Assembly (NCBI RefSeq): GCF_040529055.1
Contig: NZ_CP132342.1
Location: 3,098,001 to 3,162,000 of the forward strand
Length of the DNA: 64,000 nt
Origin: Xanthomonas sontii
GTDB lineage: Bacteria; Pseudomonadota; Gammaproteobacteria; Xanthomonadales; Xanthomonadaceae
Direction: 5' to 3'
The notes below the pieces were generated by a model. That model did no database searches, had not been told where the DNA came from, and worked only from the letters and a program-made list of their open reading frames with translations. The translations under genes were made by a program, and so were the position numbers. Each line of letters opens with the position of its first letter. Positions within the stretch are counted from its first letter, which is position 1. Below are positions 48,066 through 57,930 of the stretch, in pieces.

Positions 48066-48092
48066 CGCCGGCGTGCGAACCCCGGTGTGGCC

Positions 48093-48108
48093 GCCCGCCT
48101 AGGCGGGC
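48093..48108. other. 16-bp perfect palindrome
   Basis: GCCCGCCTAGGCGGGC lies between the 71-residue gene and the LOV kinase start (48141). It may be a hairpin at the end of the former transcript or an operator of the kinase. No T-tract follows. Confidence 0.45.
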
Positions 48109-48140
48109 CAGCGACGGTTCGCATCGACCTGCCACCGACC

Positions 48141-49775
48141 ATGCCCGCACCAGAAACCAGCAACACCTCGGCGCCGCCGACGACCGTCGACCCCAACGCA
48201 CCCACCGACATGTCCAATCAGCGCAGCGATATTTTCTTCGCTGCGGTGCAGACCACGCGCATGCCGATGATCGTGACCGATCCGCGGCAGCCGGACAATC
48301 CGATCATCTTCGTCAACCGCGCGTTCCTGGAAATGACCGGTTACGGTCGCGAGGAATTGATCGGCAATAACTGCCGCTTCCTGCAGGGGCCGGACACCGA
48401 TCGCGAGACCGTACGCAGCGTCCGCGACGCCATTACCTCGCATGACGAAGTGGCGGTGGAGATCCTCAACTATCGCAAGGACGGTTCCAGCTTCTGGAAT
48501 GCGCTGTATATCTCCCCGGTGTATGACGACCGCGGCGAGCTGGTGTATTTCTTCGGTTCGCAGCTGGACGTCAGCCGTCGCCGCGATGCCGAGGACGCGC
48601 TGCGCCAGGCGCAGAAGATGGAGGCGCTGGGTCAGCTGACCGGCGGCATCGCGCACGACTTCAACAACCTGCTGCAGGTCATGTCCGGGTATCTGGAACT
48701 GATCGAGCACGCGGTCGAGAGCGACCCGCTGAATCCGTCGCTGCTGCGCAAGAGCGTGGACCGCGCACGCGATGCCGCCGGCCAGGCCGCACGCCTGACC
48801 CAGCAGCTGCTGGCGTTCGCGCGCAAGCAGAAGCTGGAAGGACGCGTGCTCAATCTCAATGCCCTGGTGGCCGGGATGAGCGATGTGGCCGAGCGCACGC
48901 TGGGCGACGGCATCGCGTTCTCGCTGGAGCTGTCGCCGGACCTGCGCAACTGCCGGATCGACCCGACGCAGGCCGAAGTGGCGCTGCTCAACATCCTGAT
49001 CAATGCGCGCGACGCCATGGCCGACCAGGCGGCGCCGCGTCTGGTGATCCAGACCCGCAACGTCTCGGTGCGCGCGGACGAACCCACCACCTACGACAAC
49101 CTGCTGCCCGGCCACTACGTGTGCGTGTCGATCACCGACAACGGCAGCGGCATGCCGCCGGAGGTGCTGGCGCGCGTGCTGGATCCGTTCTTCACCACCA
49201 AGGAAGAGGGCAAGGGCACCGGCCTGGGTCTGTCCATGGTCTACGGCTTCGCCAAGCAGTCCGGCGGTGCGGTGCGCCTGTATTCGGAGGAGGGCCACGG
49301 CACCACCGTACGCCTGTACTTCCCGATCGACGACAACGTCGAGAACATGGCCCCGCGCGATTCGCGCACGCGCCGTCCGTTCGATCGCCAAGGCGACGAG
49401 ACCATCCTGATCGTCGAGGACCGGCCGGACATCGCCGAACTGGCGCGGCTGTTCCTGGGCGACCAGGGCTATGCCACGCACGTGGTGTACAACGCGCGCG
49501 AGGCGCTGGAGCTGCTCGACACCGGCGTGCACGTGGACTTGCTGTATTCGGACCTGATCATGCCCGGCGGCCTCAACGGCGTGATGCTGGCGCGCGAGGC
49601 GCGGCGGCGCCGGCCCAAGATCAAGGTGCTGCTGACCACCGGCTATGCCGAGTCCTCGATCGAGCGTACCGATGCCGGCGGCAACGAGTTCGAGGTGCTG
49701 GCCAAGCCGTACAACCGCCAGGAGCTGATCCGCAAGGTGCGCATGGTGCTGGACGGGCCGAACGGCGTCACCTGA
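48141..49775 (+). CDS. LOV-domain blue-light hybrid histidine kinase
   Basis: A 544-residue cytoplasmic photoreceptor. The LOV domain (about 30-145) holds GNNCRFLQG with the flavin-adduct Cys78, plus [16 protein letters not shown] and FGSQLDVS. The kinase has HDF-type H-box [14 protein letters not shown] (His172), N-box [20 protein letters not shown] and [18 protein letters not shown]. The C-terminal receiver (about 420-544) has Asp471 ([10 protein letters not shown]) and Lys522. It corresponds in length and architecture to the LOV kinase of Xanthomonas campestris that affects motility, exopolysaccharide and virulence under light. The start at 48141 lacks a clear ribosome binding site; upstream codons to 48087 are also open. 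Confidence 0.93.
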   Translation: MPAPETSNTSAPPTTVDPNAPTDMSNQRSDIFFAAVQTTRMPMIVTDPRQPDNPIIFVNRAFLEMTGYGREELIGNNCRFLQGPDTDRETVRSVRDAITSHDEVAVEILNYRKDGSSFWNALYISPVYDDRGELVYFFGSQLDVSRRRDAEDALRQAQKMEALGQLTGGIAHDFNNLLQVMSGYLELIEHAVESDPLNPSLLRKSVDRARDAAGQAARLTQQLLAFARKQKLEGRVLNLNALVAGMSDVAERTLGDGIAFSLELSPDLRNCRIDPTQAEVALLNILINARDAMADQAAPRLVIQTRNVSVRADEPTTYDNLLPGHYVCVSITDNGSGMPPEVLARVLDPFFTTKEEGKGTGLGLSMVYGFAKQSGGAVRLYSEEGHGTTVRLYFPIDDNVENMAPRDSRTRRPFDRQGDETILIVEDRPDIAELARLFLGDQGYATHVVYNAREALELLDTGVHVDLLYSDLIMPGGLNGVMLAREARRRRPKIKVLLTTGYAESSIERTDAGGNEFEVLAKPYNRQELIRKVRMVLDGPNGVT

Positions 49776-49871
49776 CGCCGCCAGCTTGGCGCGCGCCTGT
49801 CAACGGGTTCCCCGGCGGCGCGCGCACTGCGAAAATGCGGGTTTTCCGCAAGGCGGCTTCGGCCGGACGCA

Positions 49872-52235
49872 ATGCACGACACTCAGCTCGCCCAGCAGAT
49901 CGCCAACACCATCGCCGCCGAGATCGGCGCGCAGCCGGCGCAGGCGCGCGCCGCCATCGCCTTGCTCGACGAGGGCGCCAGCGTCCCGTTCATCGCACGC
50001 TACCGTAAGGAAGTCACCGGCGGGCTCGACGACACCCAGTTGCGCAACCTGGAAGTGCGCCTGACTTATCTGCGCGAACTGGAAGAGCGCCGCGCCTCGG
50101 TGCTCGCCAGCATCGCCGAGCAGGGCAAGCTCAGCGACGAACTGCGTGCGGAGATCGTCGCCGCCGACACCAAGTCGCGGCTGGAAGACCTGTACCTGCC
50201 ATACAAGCCCAAGCGGCGCACGCGCGCGCAGATCGCCCGCGAGGCCGGGCTGGAACCGCTCGCCGATGGCCTGCTGGCCGATCCGGGCCAGGTGCCGGAA
50301 ACCTTCGCCGCTGGCTTCGTCGATGCCGACAAGGGCGTGGCCGACGTCAAGGCCGCGCTGGAAGGCGCGCGCGCGATCCTGATGGAGCGCTGGGGCGAGG
50401 ATGCCGCTCTGGTCGGCGAACTGCGCACCTGGCTGGGCGAGGTGGGCGTCATCCGCGCCCGCGTGGCCGAGGGCAAGGAGCAGGAAGGCGCCAAGTACCG
50501 CGACTACTTCGATCACGCCGAAGCACTGGCCAAGATTCCTTCGCACCGATTGCTGGCGCTGTTCCGCGCGCGCCGCGAGGAGATCGTGTATCTGGAACTG
50601 GATCCCGGCAGCGAGGCCGAAGCCGGCCACCAGTACGCCGAAGGCCGCGTCGCGCTGCGCGCCGGCATCGCCAACCAGGGCCGTCCGGGCGACCGCTGGC
50701 TGCTGGATGCCTGTCGCCTGACCTGGCGCGCCAAGCTGCACATGCACCTGCTGCTGGACCTGTTCAACCAGGCGCGCGAAAAGGCCGAGGCCGAGGCGAT
50801 CGCGGTGTTCGGCGACAACCTGCAGGACCTGATGCTGGCCGCGCCGGCCGGGCCGCGCGTGACCCTGGGCCTGGACCCGGGCATCCGCACCGGCTGCAAG
50901 ATCGCGGTGGTCGACGCCACTGGCAAGCTGCTGGCCACCGACACCATCTATCCGCACGAGCCGCGCCGGCAGTGGGACCAGTCGCTGCACACGCTGCGGC
51001 AGCTGTGCACGCAGCACGGCGTGGAGCTGATCGCGATCGGCAACGGCACCGCCAGCCGCGAGACCGACAAGCTGGCTGCGGACTTGATCAAGCAGAATCC
51101 GCAGCTGAAGCTGGAAAAGATCGTGGTCAGCGAAGCCGGTGCCTCGGTGTATTCGGCGTCCGAGTTCGCCGCCAAGGAGTTCCCGCAGCTCGACGTGTCG
51201 CTGCGCGGCGCGGTGTCGATCGCGCGGCGCCTGCAGGATCCGCTGGCGGAACTGGTCAAGATCGAGCCCAAGGCGATCGGCGTGGGCCAGTACCAGCACG
51301 ACGTCGACCAGTACCGCCTGGCGCGGGCGCTGGACGCGCGGGTGGAGGACTGCGTGAACGCGGTCGGCGTGTACGTCAACACCGCCTCGGCGGCGCTGCT
51401 GTCGCGCGTGTCCGGGCTGTCGTCGAGCGTGGCCGAGAACATCGTGCGCCACCGCGACGACAACGGCCCGTTCAAGCGCCGCAAGGATCTGCTCAAGGTG
51501 CCGCGGCTGGGCGACAAGACGTTCGAACAATGCGCTGGCTTCCTGCGCATCGCCGATGGCGAGGAACCGCTGGACGCTTCGGCGGTGCACCCGGAAGCCT
51601 ATCCGGTGGTGGAGCGCATCGTCGGTGCCACCGGCAAGCCGATCAAGGCGCTGATCGGCGATGGCGGCTTCCTGCGCGGGCTCAAGCCGGACCAGTTCAC
51701 TGACGAGAAGTTCGGCCTGCCGACGGTACGCGACATCCTCAAGGAACTGGAGAAGCCGGGCCGCGATCCGCGCCCGGAGTTCAAGGCGGCGCGCTTCGCC
51801 GACGGCGTGGAGGACATCAAGGACCTCAAGCCGGGCATGGTGCTGGAAGGCGTGGTCAGCAACGTCGCTGCCTTCGGCGCGTTCGTCGACATCGGTGTGC
51901 ACCAGGATGGCCTGGTGCACATCTCCGCGCTCTCGGACAGCTACGTCAAGGATCCGCGCGACGTGGTCAAGGCCGGCGACATCGTCAAGGTCAAGGTGCT
52001 GGAAGTGGACGTGGCGCGCAAGCGCATCGCGCTGACCCGGCGCCTGGACGACACGCCGGCGCCGGCGCGTCCGACCGACCGCGACCGCGACGCACGTGGC
52101 GCCGGCGGCCCGCCGCGGCGCGAGCGCGACGGGCGTGGCAATGCGGGCGGCGGCAATGCCAAGCCGCGGCCGGCTGCCGCGGCGCCGGTCAACAGCGCGC
52201 TGGCCGACGCGTTCGCGCGCGCCAAGCGCAGCTGA
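49872..52235 (+). CDS. tex: Tex-family RNA-binding transcription accessory protein
   Basis: A 787-residue protein of the usual Tex length. N-terminal helices ([25 protein letters not shown]) are followed by the YqgF/RNaseH-like core ([19 protein letters not shown]), helix-hairpin-helix repeats ([23 protein letters not shown]) and a C-terminal S1 domain ([34 protein letters not shown]; about 645-715). The tail after 725 is rich in Arg, Gly and Pro. Tex binds nucleic acid and influences transcription and toxin expression. Stand-alone gene; start ATG 49872. Confidence 0.96.
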   Translation: MHDTQLAQQIANTIAAEIGAQPAQARAAIALLDEGASVPFIARYRKEVTGGLDDTQLRNLEVRLTYLRELEERRASVLASIAEQGKLSDELRAEIVAADTKSRLEDLYLPYKPKRRTRAQIAREAGLEPLADGLLADPGQVPETFAAGFVDADKGVADVKAALEGARAILMERWGEDAALVGELRTWLGEVGVIRARVAEGKEQEGAKYRDYFDHAEALAKIPSHRLLALFRARREEIVYLELDPGSEAEAGHQYAEGRVALRAGIANQGRPGDRWLLDACRLTWRAKLHMHLLLDLFNQAREKAEAEAIAVFGDNLQDLMLAAPAGPRVTLGLDPGIRTGCKIAVVDATGKLLATDTIYPHEPRRQWDQSLHTLRQLCTQHGVELIAIGNGTASRETDKLAADLIKQNPQLKLEKIVVSEAGASVYSASEFAAKEFPQLDVSLRGAVSIARRLQDPLAELVKIEPKAIGVGQYQHDVDQYRLARALDARVEDCVNAVGVYVNTASAALLSRVSGLSSSVAENIVRHRDDNGPFKRRKDLLKVPRLGDKTFEQCAGFLRIADGEEPLDASAVHPEAYPVVERIVGATGKPIKALIGDGGFLRGLKPDQFTDEKFGLPTVRDILKELEKPGRDPRPEFKAARFADGVEDIKDLKPGMVLEGVVSNVAAFGAFVDIGVHQDGLVHISALSDSYVKDPRDVVKAGDIVKVKVLEVDVARKRIALTRRLDDTPAPARPTDRDRDARGAGGPPRRERDGRGNAGGGNAKPRPAAAAPVNSALADAFARAKRS

Positions 52236-52246
52236 GGTTCCAGCAG

Positions 52247-52271
52247 AAAAAATCCGGCGCGCTCGCGCCGG
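52247..52271 (-). terminator. intrinsic terminator of the large hybrid kinase gene
   Basis: On the minus strand CCGGCGCG-AG-CGCGCCGG forms a perfect 8-bp stem followed by ATTTTTT. It lies 43 bases after the hybrid kinase stop and 11 bases after the convergent tex stop, so it clearly serves the minus-strand operon. Confidence 0.85.
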
Positions 52272-52314
52272 TGCATCCAGTGCCGGCCGCACGGTGCAGC
52301 CGCGCAGCGCCGAC

Positions 52315-55300
52315 TCAGGCCGATTCGGCGCGTTGGCTCTGGTCGGTGGCGAGCGCGGCCGGTGCCGGCGCCACCAGCGATGCGGCCAGCCCGAGCAGCT
52401 TGACCGGATCCACCGGCTTGCCCAGGTGCGCATCGAAGCCGGCCTCCAGGGCCAGCGCGCGATCCTCGCTGCGCACGTAGGCGGTCAGCGCGATGGCCGG
52501 GATGCGGCTGGCTGCGCCGACACCACGGGCGCGGATGCTGCGGATCAGGCTGTGGCCGTCGCGGCGCGGCATGCCGACGTCGCTGACCAGCAGCGCATAG
52601 GGCCGTTCGCGCAGCAGCGCTTCGGCATCGTCGGCGCAGACCGCGGCCTCGACCACGGCACCGGCTTCCTGCAGGAAGCGCTGGGTGACGCCCCGCGAAT
52701 CCATGTCGTCGTCCACCACCAGCACGCGCACGCCATCCAGGCGAATGCCGTCACGCCGCAGCATGCCGCCGGACAGGGCGGTATCGTTGCCACGGCGGAT
52801 CGGATCCAGGCTCTGTACGTCGTTGCGCGGCAGCAGCAGGGTGAAGGTCGCGCCGAGGCCGACGCCGTCGCTGCTGACCGACAACTGTCCCTGGTGCAGT
52901 TCGGCCAGCTGCTTGGCGATCGCCAGGCCCAGGCCGAGGCCGCCGGCGCTGCGCGTGCTGCTGGCGTCGGCCTGGCGGAAGCGGTCGAACACGTGCGGCA
53001 GGAACGCCGGGTCGATGCCGATGCCGGTATCGCCGACGGCGATGCGGACGTGGGTGCTGGTGCTGTCCAGGGTCACCGTGACCGTGCCGGCGCTGGGGGT
53101 GAACTTGATGGCGTTGCCGATCAGATTGGTCAGCACCTGCTGCAGCCGCACCCGATCGCCCAGATAGGGCAGGGCGGTCGCTTCGTCGGCGACCAGCGCG
53201 ATGTCGATGCCCTTGTTCTGCGCGCCGGGGCGCGCCGCATCGATGGTCTCGCTGAGCAGTGCGCGCAGGTCCAGCTCGCCGGCCTCCAGGCGGACCTTGC
53301 CGGACAGGATGGCGCTCATGTCCAACAGGTCGTCGATGATCTGCGCCTGCGAATGCGCGCTGCGCTCGATCACCTCCAGGCCCTTGGTCAGGTCCTTCTG
53401 GCGCACCGCATCGTCCTGCATCAGCCGCGACCAGCCCAGGATCGCGTTCAGCGGCGTGCGCAGCTCGTGGCTGAGCGTGGCCAGGAACTCGTCCTTCATG
53501 CGGCTGGCGCGTTCGGCCTCGCTGCGCGCGCTCTGCTCGGCGGCGAGCAGTTGCTGCAGGCGCAGGTCGGTGCCGCGGCGCTCGATGATGATGCCGGCCA
53601 GGTGCGAGGCGGAGCGCGCAAGATCCTGTTCGTGCGGGTTGGGGTAGTGCACGAACGGGTAGTACAGCGCGACCACGCCCAGCACTTCGCCGTCGCTGGC
53701 CAGGATCGGCGTCGAGCAGCAGGCGACGATGTCCGCCTCCAGGGCGGTCGCCAGATACGCCTGCCAATGCGGGTTCACCCGCACGTCGCTGCACAGCACC
53801 TGCCGGCGCAGATAGGCGGCGCGCCCGCAGCAGCCGGTGTTGGGGTCGATCGGCAGGCGCTGCACCGCCTTGCGGAAGGCGGGCGGCATGCTCGGCGCGG
53901 CGCCTTCCAGCAGGCACTGGCGGTGCTCGTCGACCAGCATGATGGTGCAGCGCAGGCCGACATCGCTCTGCGACTCGATGCCGCGCGCGATCGCCTCCAG
54001 CACCGTGCTCAGCGGCTTGCCGGTGGTGATCATCTCCAGCGCCGCACGCTCGGCGGTGGTGGCATTCTCGATGCGCTTGCGCTCGGCGATGTCCAGCAGC
54101 GAGCCGATGAAGCCCAGGAACTGGCCGGACGAACTGAAGCGCGGCGTGGCGGTGTCCACGCACCAGCGGTACTCGCCGTCGTGGCGGCGCAGGCGGTATT
54201 CCACGGTGTAGGCGCGGCGGTCGGCGCAGGCGCGCGCGAGGGTGCGGCCGACCGTGGCCAGGTCGTCGGCATGGATCATTTCCTGCCAGCCGCTGCCCAG
54301 CGCCTCCTGCTCGCTCTGCCCGGTGAACAGATACCACTGGCGGCTGATGTATTCGCAGTCGCCGTCGGCATTGGACATCCAGATCATCACCGGCGCGTTG
54401 TCGCACAGCTGGCGGAAGCGCAGTTCGCTTTCCTGCAGGCGCTGCTCGACCAGACGGCGGTCGTGGATGTCGGTGTTGGTGCCGATCCAGCGCACGATGC
54501 GGCCGCTGTCGTCGCGGATCGGCAGGGCGCGGCCGAGATGCCAGCGGTACTCGCCGTCGTGGCGGCGCAGCGGGTACTCGATCTCGTACGGCTTGCCGCT
54601 GCGCAGCGCTTCCGGCCACACCTCCATGACCCGTGCCAGGCCTTCCTCGGTGTGCACATGGCGCCAGCTGTCGTAGCCGGCCTCGCCGACCGGCAGCCCG
54701 GTGTACTCGTACCAGCGGCGGTTGAAGTAGTCGACGTGGCCGTCGGGCATGGCGGTGAACACGATCTGCGGCATCGCATCGGCCAGTTCGCTCAGGCGCG
54801 CGGCACTGCTGGCCAGTGCGCTTTGCGCGCCCGCGCGTTGCATCGATTCCCAGCAGCGCGCCGCCACCAGCCGCACCAGCTCGATCTCGGCCGAGGTCCA
54901 CACGCGCGGCTGGGCCTGGTGCACGCCGATCGCGGCCACCAGGCGGCCGGCCTTGTGCAGCGGCGCGGTCAGCACGGCGCGCATGCCCAGACGACGGTAG
55001 TTCTGGTCGTCCAGGCGCATCGGCGGCTGGTGGGTCTCGGTGTCCTGCACCACCCACGGCCGGTTTTCGCGCATGCAGTCCAGCAGGTCGCTGCCGAAAT
55101 CGCTGAAGCGCGAGCGCCCGGTCAGGTGCGAGGCGCCGTCGACGTAGTCGGCGCGCACGTCGAACACGTCCTCGTCCGCCTCGACGATCGCGTAGGCGCA
55201 GCGATTGGCGCCGAGGTGCTGGCCGAGCAGGGCGGCACCGGTCTCGCAGATGGCTTCGGTGCTGTGAAGGTTCTGCAGGGTGTCCTCGAGCATCAGCAGG

Positions 55301-56160
55301 AAGCTGTCGTGCGCCTGCGCGCGCGCCTGTTCGGTGCGGTCGATGCCATGCACCAGGATTCCGCTGACCCGGCCCTCGGCGTCGTGCATCGGCTGGTACA
55401 CGCATTCCAGCGTGGTGTCCGAGGTCGCTTCGTGCGGACTGCGGCACAGCTGGAAGGTCATCGACTCGTCGATGAACGGCACGCCGCTGGTGCGGACGTT
55501 GTCGAGCAGGCCAATGACGCCCTGATGCTGGATTTCGGGGATGGCCTCGGTCAGCGGCCGGCCGACCACCTCGCGCGGTCCGACCAGCTGCTGGTAGCGC
55601 CGGTTGACGGTCTCGATCACGTAATCCGGGCCGCGCAGGATCGCCAGCGCCGCCGGCGACTGCTCGAAGGCATCGGCCATCTGCGCACGTTGCGCGTCCA
55701 GCGCCTTCAGCAGCGTGTCGCGTTCGCGCGCCAGGGTGATCCGCGCCGTATCCTCGGTGCACACGCACAGCACGCCGGCGATGCGGCCCTCGTCGTCGAA
55801 CAGCGGGCTGTAGGAGAAGGTGAAATACACCTGCTCGCCGTAGCCGTTGCGCATCATCGTCAACGGAATATGTTCGTTCCAGGTCGATTCGCCGCTGGCC
55901 ATCACCTGGTCGGCCTGCGCCCGCACCTCGGGCCAGACGTCCGGCCATACCTCTTCCATCGGCCGCGCGAACCCTTGCGGGTGCCGCAACCCGAGGATCG
56001 GCACGTAGGCGTCGTTGTACAGGTTGAACTGGCGCTCGCCCCAGCGCACCGCCATCGGGAACCGCGAGTTCAGGCAGATCGACAGCGCCGTGAGCAGGCT
56101 CCGCGGCCAGTGCTCCATCGGGCCCAGTTCGTGCTCACGCCAATCGATGGCGCGCAGCAA
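52315..56160 (-). CDS. multi-PAS/GAF hybrid histidine kinase
   Basis: About 1281 residues and no membrane segment. Order: PAS-like region (about 5-145, FPMAVRWGERQFNLYNDAYVPILG), PAS (165-280), GAF (295-445), two PAS domains each ending in an RRHDGEYRW PAC motif (455-575, 580-698), GAF with a CC-rich segment (705-862), HisKA (LSHELRTPLNAILGWSRLMQ, His898), ATPase (N1016, DTGIGID, GLGLGLAIAKQLAELHQG) and receiver (Asp1194, Lys1248). The first usable canonical start is TTG at 56160, but a better ribosome binding site precedes an ATC codon 21 codons upstream (56223). A small receiver protein gene precedes it in the same operon. Confidence 0.88.
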   Translation of the reverse strand: MLRAIDWREHELGPMEHWPRSLLTALSICLNSRFPMAVRWGERQFNLYNDAYVPILGLRHPQGFARPMEEVWPDVWPEVRAQADQVMASGESTWNEHIPLTMMRNGYGEQVYFTFSYSPLFDDEGRIAGVLCVCTEDTARITLARERDTLLKALDAQRAQMADAFEQSPAALAILRGPDYVIETVNRRYQQLVGPREVVGRPLTEAIPEIQHQGVIGLLDNVRTSGVPFIDESMTFQLCRSPHEATSDTTLECVYQPMHDAEGRVSGILVHGIDRTEQARAQAHDSFLLMLEDTLQNLHSTEAICETGAALLGQHLGANRCAYAIVEADEDVFDVRADYVDGASHLTGRSRFSDFGSDLLDCMRENRPWVVQDTETHQPPMRLDDQNYRRLGMRAVLTAPLHKAGRLVAAIGVHQAQPRVWTSAEIELVRLVAARCWESMQRAGAQSALASSAARLSELADAMPQIVFTAMPDGHVDYFNRRWYEYTGLPVGEAGYDSWRHVHTEEGLARVMEVWPEALRSGKPYEIEYPLRRHDGEYRWHLGRALPIRDDSGRIVRWIGTNTDIHDRRLVEQRLQESELRFRQLCDNAPVMIWMSNADGDCEYISRQWYLFTGQSEQEALGSGWQEMIHADDLATVGRTLARACADRRAYTVEYRLRRHDGEYRWCVDTATPRFSSSGQFLGFIGSLLDIAERKRIENATTAERAALEMITTGKPLSTVLEAIARGIESQSDVGLRCTIMLVDEHRQCLLEGAAPSMPPAFRKAVQRLPIDPNTGCCGRAAYLRRQVLCSDVRVNPHWQAYLATALEADIVACCSTPILASDGEVLGVVALYYPFVHYPNPHEQDLARSASHLAGIIIERRGTDLRLQQLLAAEQSARSEAERASRMKDEFLATLSHELRTPLNAILGWSRLMQDDAVRQKDLTKGLEVIERSAHSQAQIIDDLLDMSAILSGKVRLEAGELDLRALLSETIDAARPGAQNKGIDIALVADEATALPYLGDRVRLQQVLTNLIGNAIKFTPSAGTVTVTLDSTSTHVRIAVGDTGIGIDPAFLPHVFDRFRQADASSTRSAGGLGLGLAIAKQLAELHQGQLSVSSDGVGLGATFTLLLPRNDVQSLDPIRRGNDTALSGGMLRRDGIRLDGVRVLVVDDDMDSRGVTQRFLQEAGAVVEAAVCADDAEALLRERPYALLVSDVGMPRRDGHSLIRSIRARGVGAASRIPAIALTAYVRSEDRALALEAGFDAHLGKPVDPVKLLGLAASLVAPAPAALATDQSQRAESA

Positions 56161-56277
56161 GGCCCCCGTGGCGCTGCCGGCAGGAAACCGGACAGGAGGC
56201 GGCGAACAGTCCTTGGCGTTGATGGCGGAGTTCCTCGAAGCGTTCCCGCCAGGCGGCGGGCTTACGGCCGAGGATTC

Positions 56278-56658
56278 TCAGGGGCGCGCGGTCGTCTTGG
56301 CGTGAGCGTCCTGCAATGCCTTGATCAGCTGTTCGGACAGGTACGGCTTGGTCAGCACCACACCGGCGGCGAAACCGGGAGGGAGCGCGTCGGCGGCCAC
56401 GCCGGTGGCGAGCACGAAGGGGGTGCCACGTTCGCTGAGCGCCCGGGCCACCGGTTCGCTGGTCTCGCCGGCGGAGAGGCGGAAGTCGAGCACCGCCCGG
56501 TCCGGGCGCTCGCTGTCGATCAGCGCAAGGGCCTGCTGCACGGATGCGGCGATGCCGACCACCTCGGCACCGGCCTGGGCAAGCTGCAACTCCAGCAGCG
56601 TGGCGTTCATTTCGTCGTTCTCGACCACCAGGATACGCAGGCCCCGCAATGCCGACAT
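56278..56658 (-). CDS. single-domain response regulator
   Basis: A 126-residue CheY-like receiver: LRILVVENDEMNATLLELQLAQAG with the acidic pair, AVLDFRLSAGE with the phosphorylatable Asp, LATG and the conserved Lys in VLTKPYLSEQL. There is no output domain. It is transcribed just ahead of the large hybrid kinase (118 bases between the stop and the TTG start), so a phosphorelay partnership is likely. Start MSALRGLRIL at 56658; an upstream frame to 56739 is not supported. Confidence 0.9.
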   Translation of the reverse strand: MSALRGLRILVVENDEMNATLLELQLAQAGAEVVGIAASVQQALALIDSERPDRAVLDFRLSAGETSEPVARALSERGTPFVLATGVAADALPPGFAAGVVLTKPYLSEQLIKALQDAHAKTTARP

Positions 56659-56752
56659 CGCTTGCTCGTTAAGGTTTGGGAATGAGGAGTATAGCGGTAG
56701 CGAACTTGGAGTCGACCAAGCAGAGATCCGAGCGAACATGAAGCATTTAATC

Positions 56753-56782
56753 CTGTCGCAGGCGCTTCCAATCGTCTATACT
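56753..56782 (+). promoter_or_regulatory. putative promoter of tRNA-Leu
   Basis: A good -10 element TATACT (56777-56782) lies ten bases before the tRNA-Leu 5' end. The -35 position CTGTCG (56753-56758, 18-base spacing) is weak. The surrounding sequence is locally AT-rich. Confidence 0.45.
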
Positions 56783-56792
56783 CGCCAGCCGC

Positions 56793-56879
56793 GCCGAAGT
56801 GGCGGAATCGGTAGACGCAGCGGACTCAAAATCCGCCGCCCTTAAAAGCGTGTGGGTTCGAGTCCCACCTTCGGCACCA
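56793..56879 (+). tRNA. tRNA-Leu (anticodon CAA)
   Basis: An 87-base class II tRNA. The acceptor stem GCCGAAG pairs with CTTCGGC, the anticodon stem GCGGA/TCCGC encloses CTCAAAA (anticodon CAA), there is a long variable arm, and the T loop GGTTCGAGTCC is standard. The 3' CCA is encoded (56877-56879). It reads UUG codons. Confidence 0.97.
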
Positions 56880-56884
56880 AGTCC

Positions 56885-56915
56885 AAACGGCAGCCTCGGC
56901 TGCCGTTTGCGTTTT
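56885..56915 (+). terminator. terminator of tRNA-Leu
   Basis: AAACGGCAGCC-TC-GGCTGCCGTTT is an 11-bp perfect stem with a 2-base loop, followed by GCGTTTT. It starts 6 bases after the tRNA CCA end. Confidence 0.85.
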
Positions 56916-57056
56916 CAGAGATTCTGCGCGTGTATCGCGCCGGTGGCGCGCCTGAGCGTGAGCAGCTCTGGCTTTTTCAAGGTGCTTGGTTGCCGAGCCT
57001 TCTGAGCTGAACCGATCGCCTGAGTCGGCGGGGCAAGGGAAGACAATTGCCGAAAC

Positions 57057-57083
57057 AAAAAAACCCGATGCTCAGATCGGGCT
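57057..57083 (-). terminator. terminator of tRNA-Ala/tRNA-Glu transcript
   Basis: On the minus strand AGCCCGAT-CTGAGC-ATCGGGTT forms a stem followed by seven T residues. It ends the two-tRNA operon. Confidence 0.88.
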
Positions 57084-57101
57084 TTCATGCACTGCAAAAA
57101 T

Positions 57102-57177
57102 TGGCGTCCCCACGGGGATTCGAACCCCGGTCGCCACCGTGAAAGGGTGATGTCCTAGGCCTCTAGACGATGGGGAC
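57102..57177 (-). tRNA. tRNA-Glu (anticodon TTC)
   Basis: A 76-base tRNA starting GTCCCCATCGTCTAGAGGCC and ending GGGGACG-CCA. The anticodon loop CTTTCAC gives TTC. It is nearly identical in layout to Escherichia coli tRNA-Glu, with the CCA encoded. It is cotranscribed with tRNA-Ala 45 bases upstream. Confidence 0.97.
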
Positions 57178-57222
57178 GCTGTTTAACGATGTCACTTTGC
57201 GGACGGCCTATGTCCGAAAAGT

Positions 57223-57298
<76 letters not shown>

Positions 57299-57317
57299 AC
57301 GTGCTGCGAGGAGCGAG

Positions 57318-57346
57318 ATGTTAGCGATGCCTACACGATGACGCAA
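57318..57346 (-). promoter_or_regulatory. putative promoter of tRNA-Ala/Glu operon
   Basis: On the minus strand TTGCGT (57346-57341), a 17-base spacer and TAACAT (57323-57318) lie about 20 bases before the tRNA-Ala 5' end. Spacing is ideal; both hexamers are moderate matches. Confidence 0.5.
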
Positions 57347-57386
57347 GGGGTGAAACGCAAATTCTTCAACTTCCCGTCCATCGCTC

Positions 57387-57398
57387 GGGGGGGGGGGG
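57387..57398. repeat. run of twelve G residues
   Basis: An uninterrupted mononucleotide tract in the gap between tRNA-Ala and the secreted-protein gene. Such tracts slip readily. It is intergenic, so any effect would be on transcription; a sequencing or assembly length error is also possible. Confidence 0.9.
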
Positions 57399-57467
57399 AC
57401 GGTCTGCTCTCACCATCGCTGGCATGTTCCTCCGCATCCCGCCAAAGGTCGGCGGAGGCCTGCTCGA

Positions 57468-57872
57468 TCATTGTATGGAGGAATCTGCGCGCAACATGAT
57501 CTCGATCTTGGCCGGATAGCTATAGCCTGCGCCGGTGCGGCTGTTGATGACGAAGCCGAAGCCACCGCAATGCAAGATGCTGGTGCAAGCCTTGCCCGTC
57601 ATTTTTGCTCCATAGGTCTCTCGTGCTGAGTAGCCATTGCTAGTGCATGCGATGACTAGGTCGTCATCGCTGGTATGCACCGTGATAGTGCCGGGCACGA
57701 CCAACTGCTTTGTACCGAACTTGTTGCTCGCCGTGCATTGGGCCGATCTTGGCGTCGAGTCGTCATTGTCGGCAATGCTTATGGAAATGTCCTGGGTCGC
57801 ATCGCTGCCAAGCGCTACCTGAGCGGGACCGAATATCAGGAAAAGAGCGATGGCAATCTGGCGCTGGGACAT
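57468..57872 (-). CDS. small exported cysteine-containing protein, unknown
   Basis: A 134-residue protein with a signal peptide (QRQIAIALFLIFGPAQVALGS; cleavage near residue 23). The mature part has four cysteines (SAQCTASN, VIACTSNGYS, KACTSILHCGG), which could form two disulfides, and a beta-rich C-terminus (FGFVINSRTGAGYSYPAKIEIML). I do not recognise a family. Base composition is less GC-rich than the housekeeping genes. It lies 58 bases downstream of the RND pump gene on the same strand and may be its last operon member. Confidence 0.72.
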   Translation of the reverse strand: MSQRQIAIALFLIFGPAQVALGSDATQDISISIADNDDSTPRSAQCTASNKFGTKQLVVPGTITVHTSDDDLVIACTSNGYSARETYGAKMTGKACTSILHCGGFGFVINSRTGAGYSYPAKIEIMLRADSSIQ

Positions 57873-57930
57873 GACGGTTCTCCGGACGGAGTGGGGGGCG
57901 GAATGTTATCAAAGCAAAGCTCGCCGATGC

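Noticed and set aside
52096-56685. 1529-codon open frame on the plus strand across the giant kinase
   Set aside because: It is antisense to a kinase with all catalytic motifs; its translation is low-complexity Ala/Arg/Gln/His with no domain. Long antisense frames are expected at this GC content.
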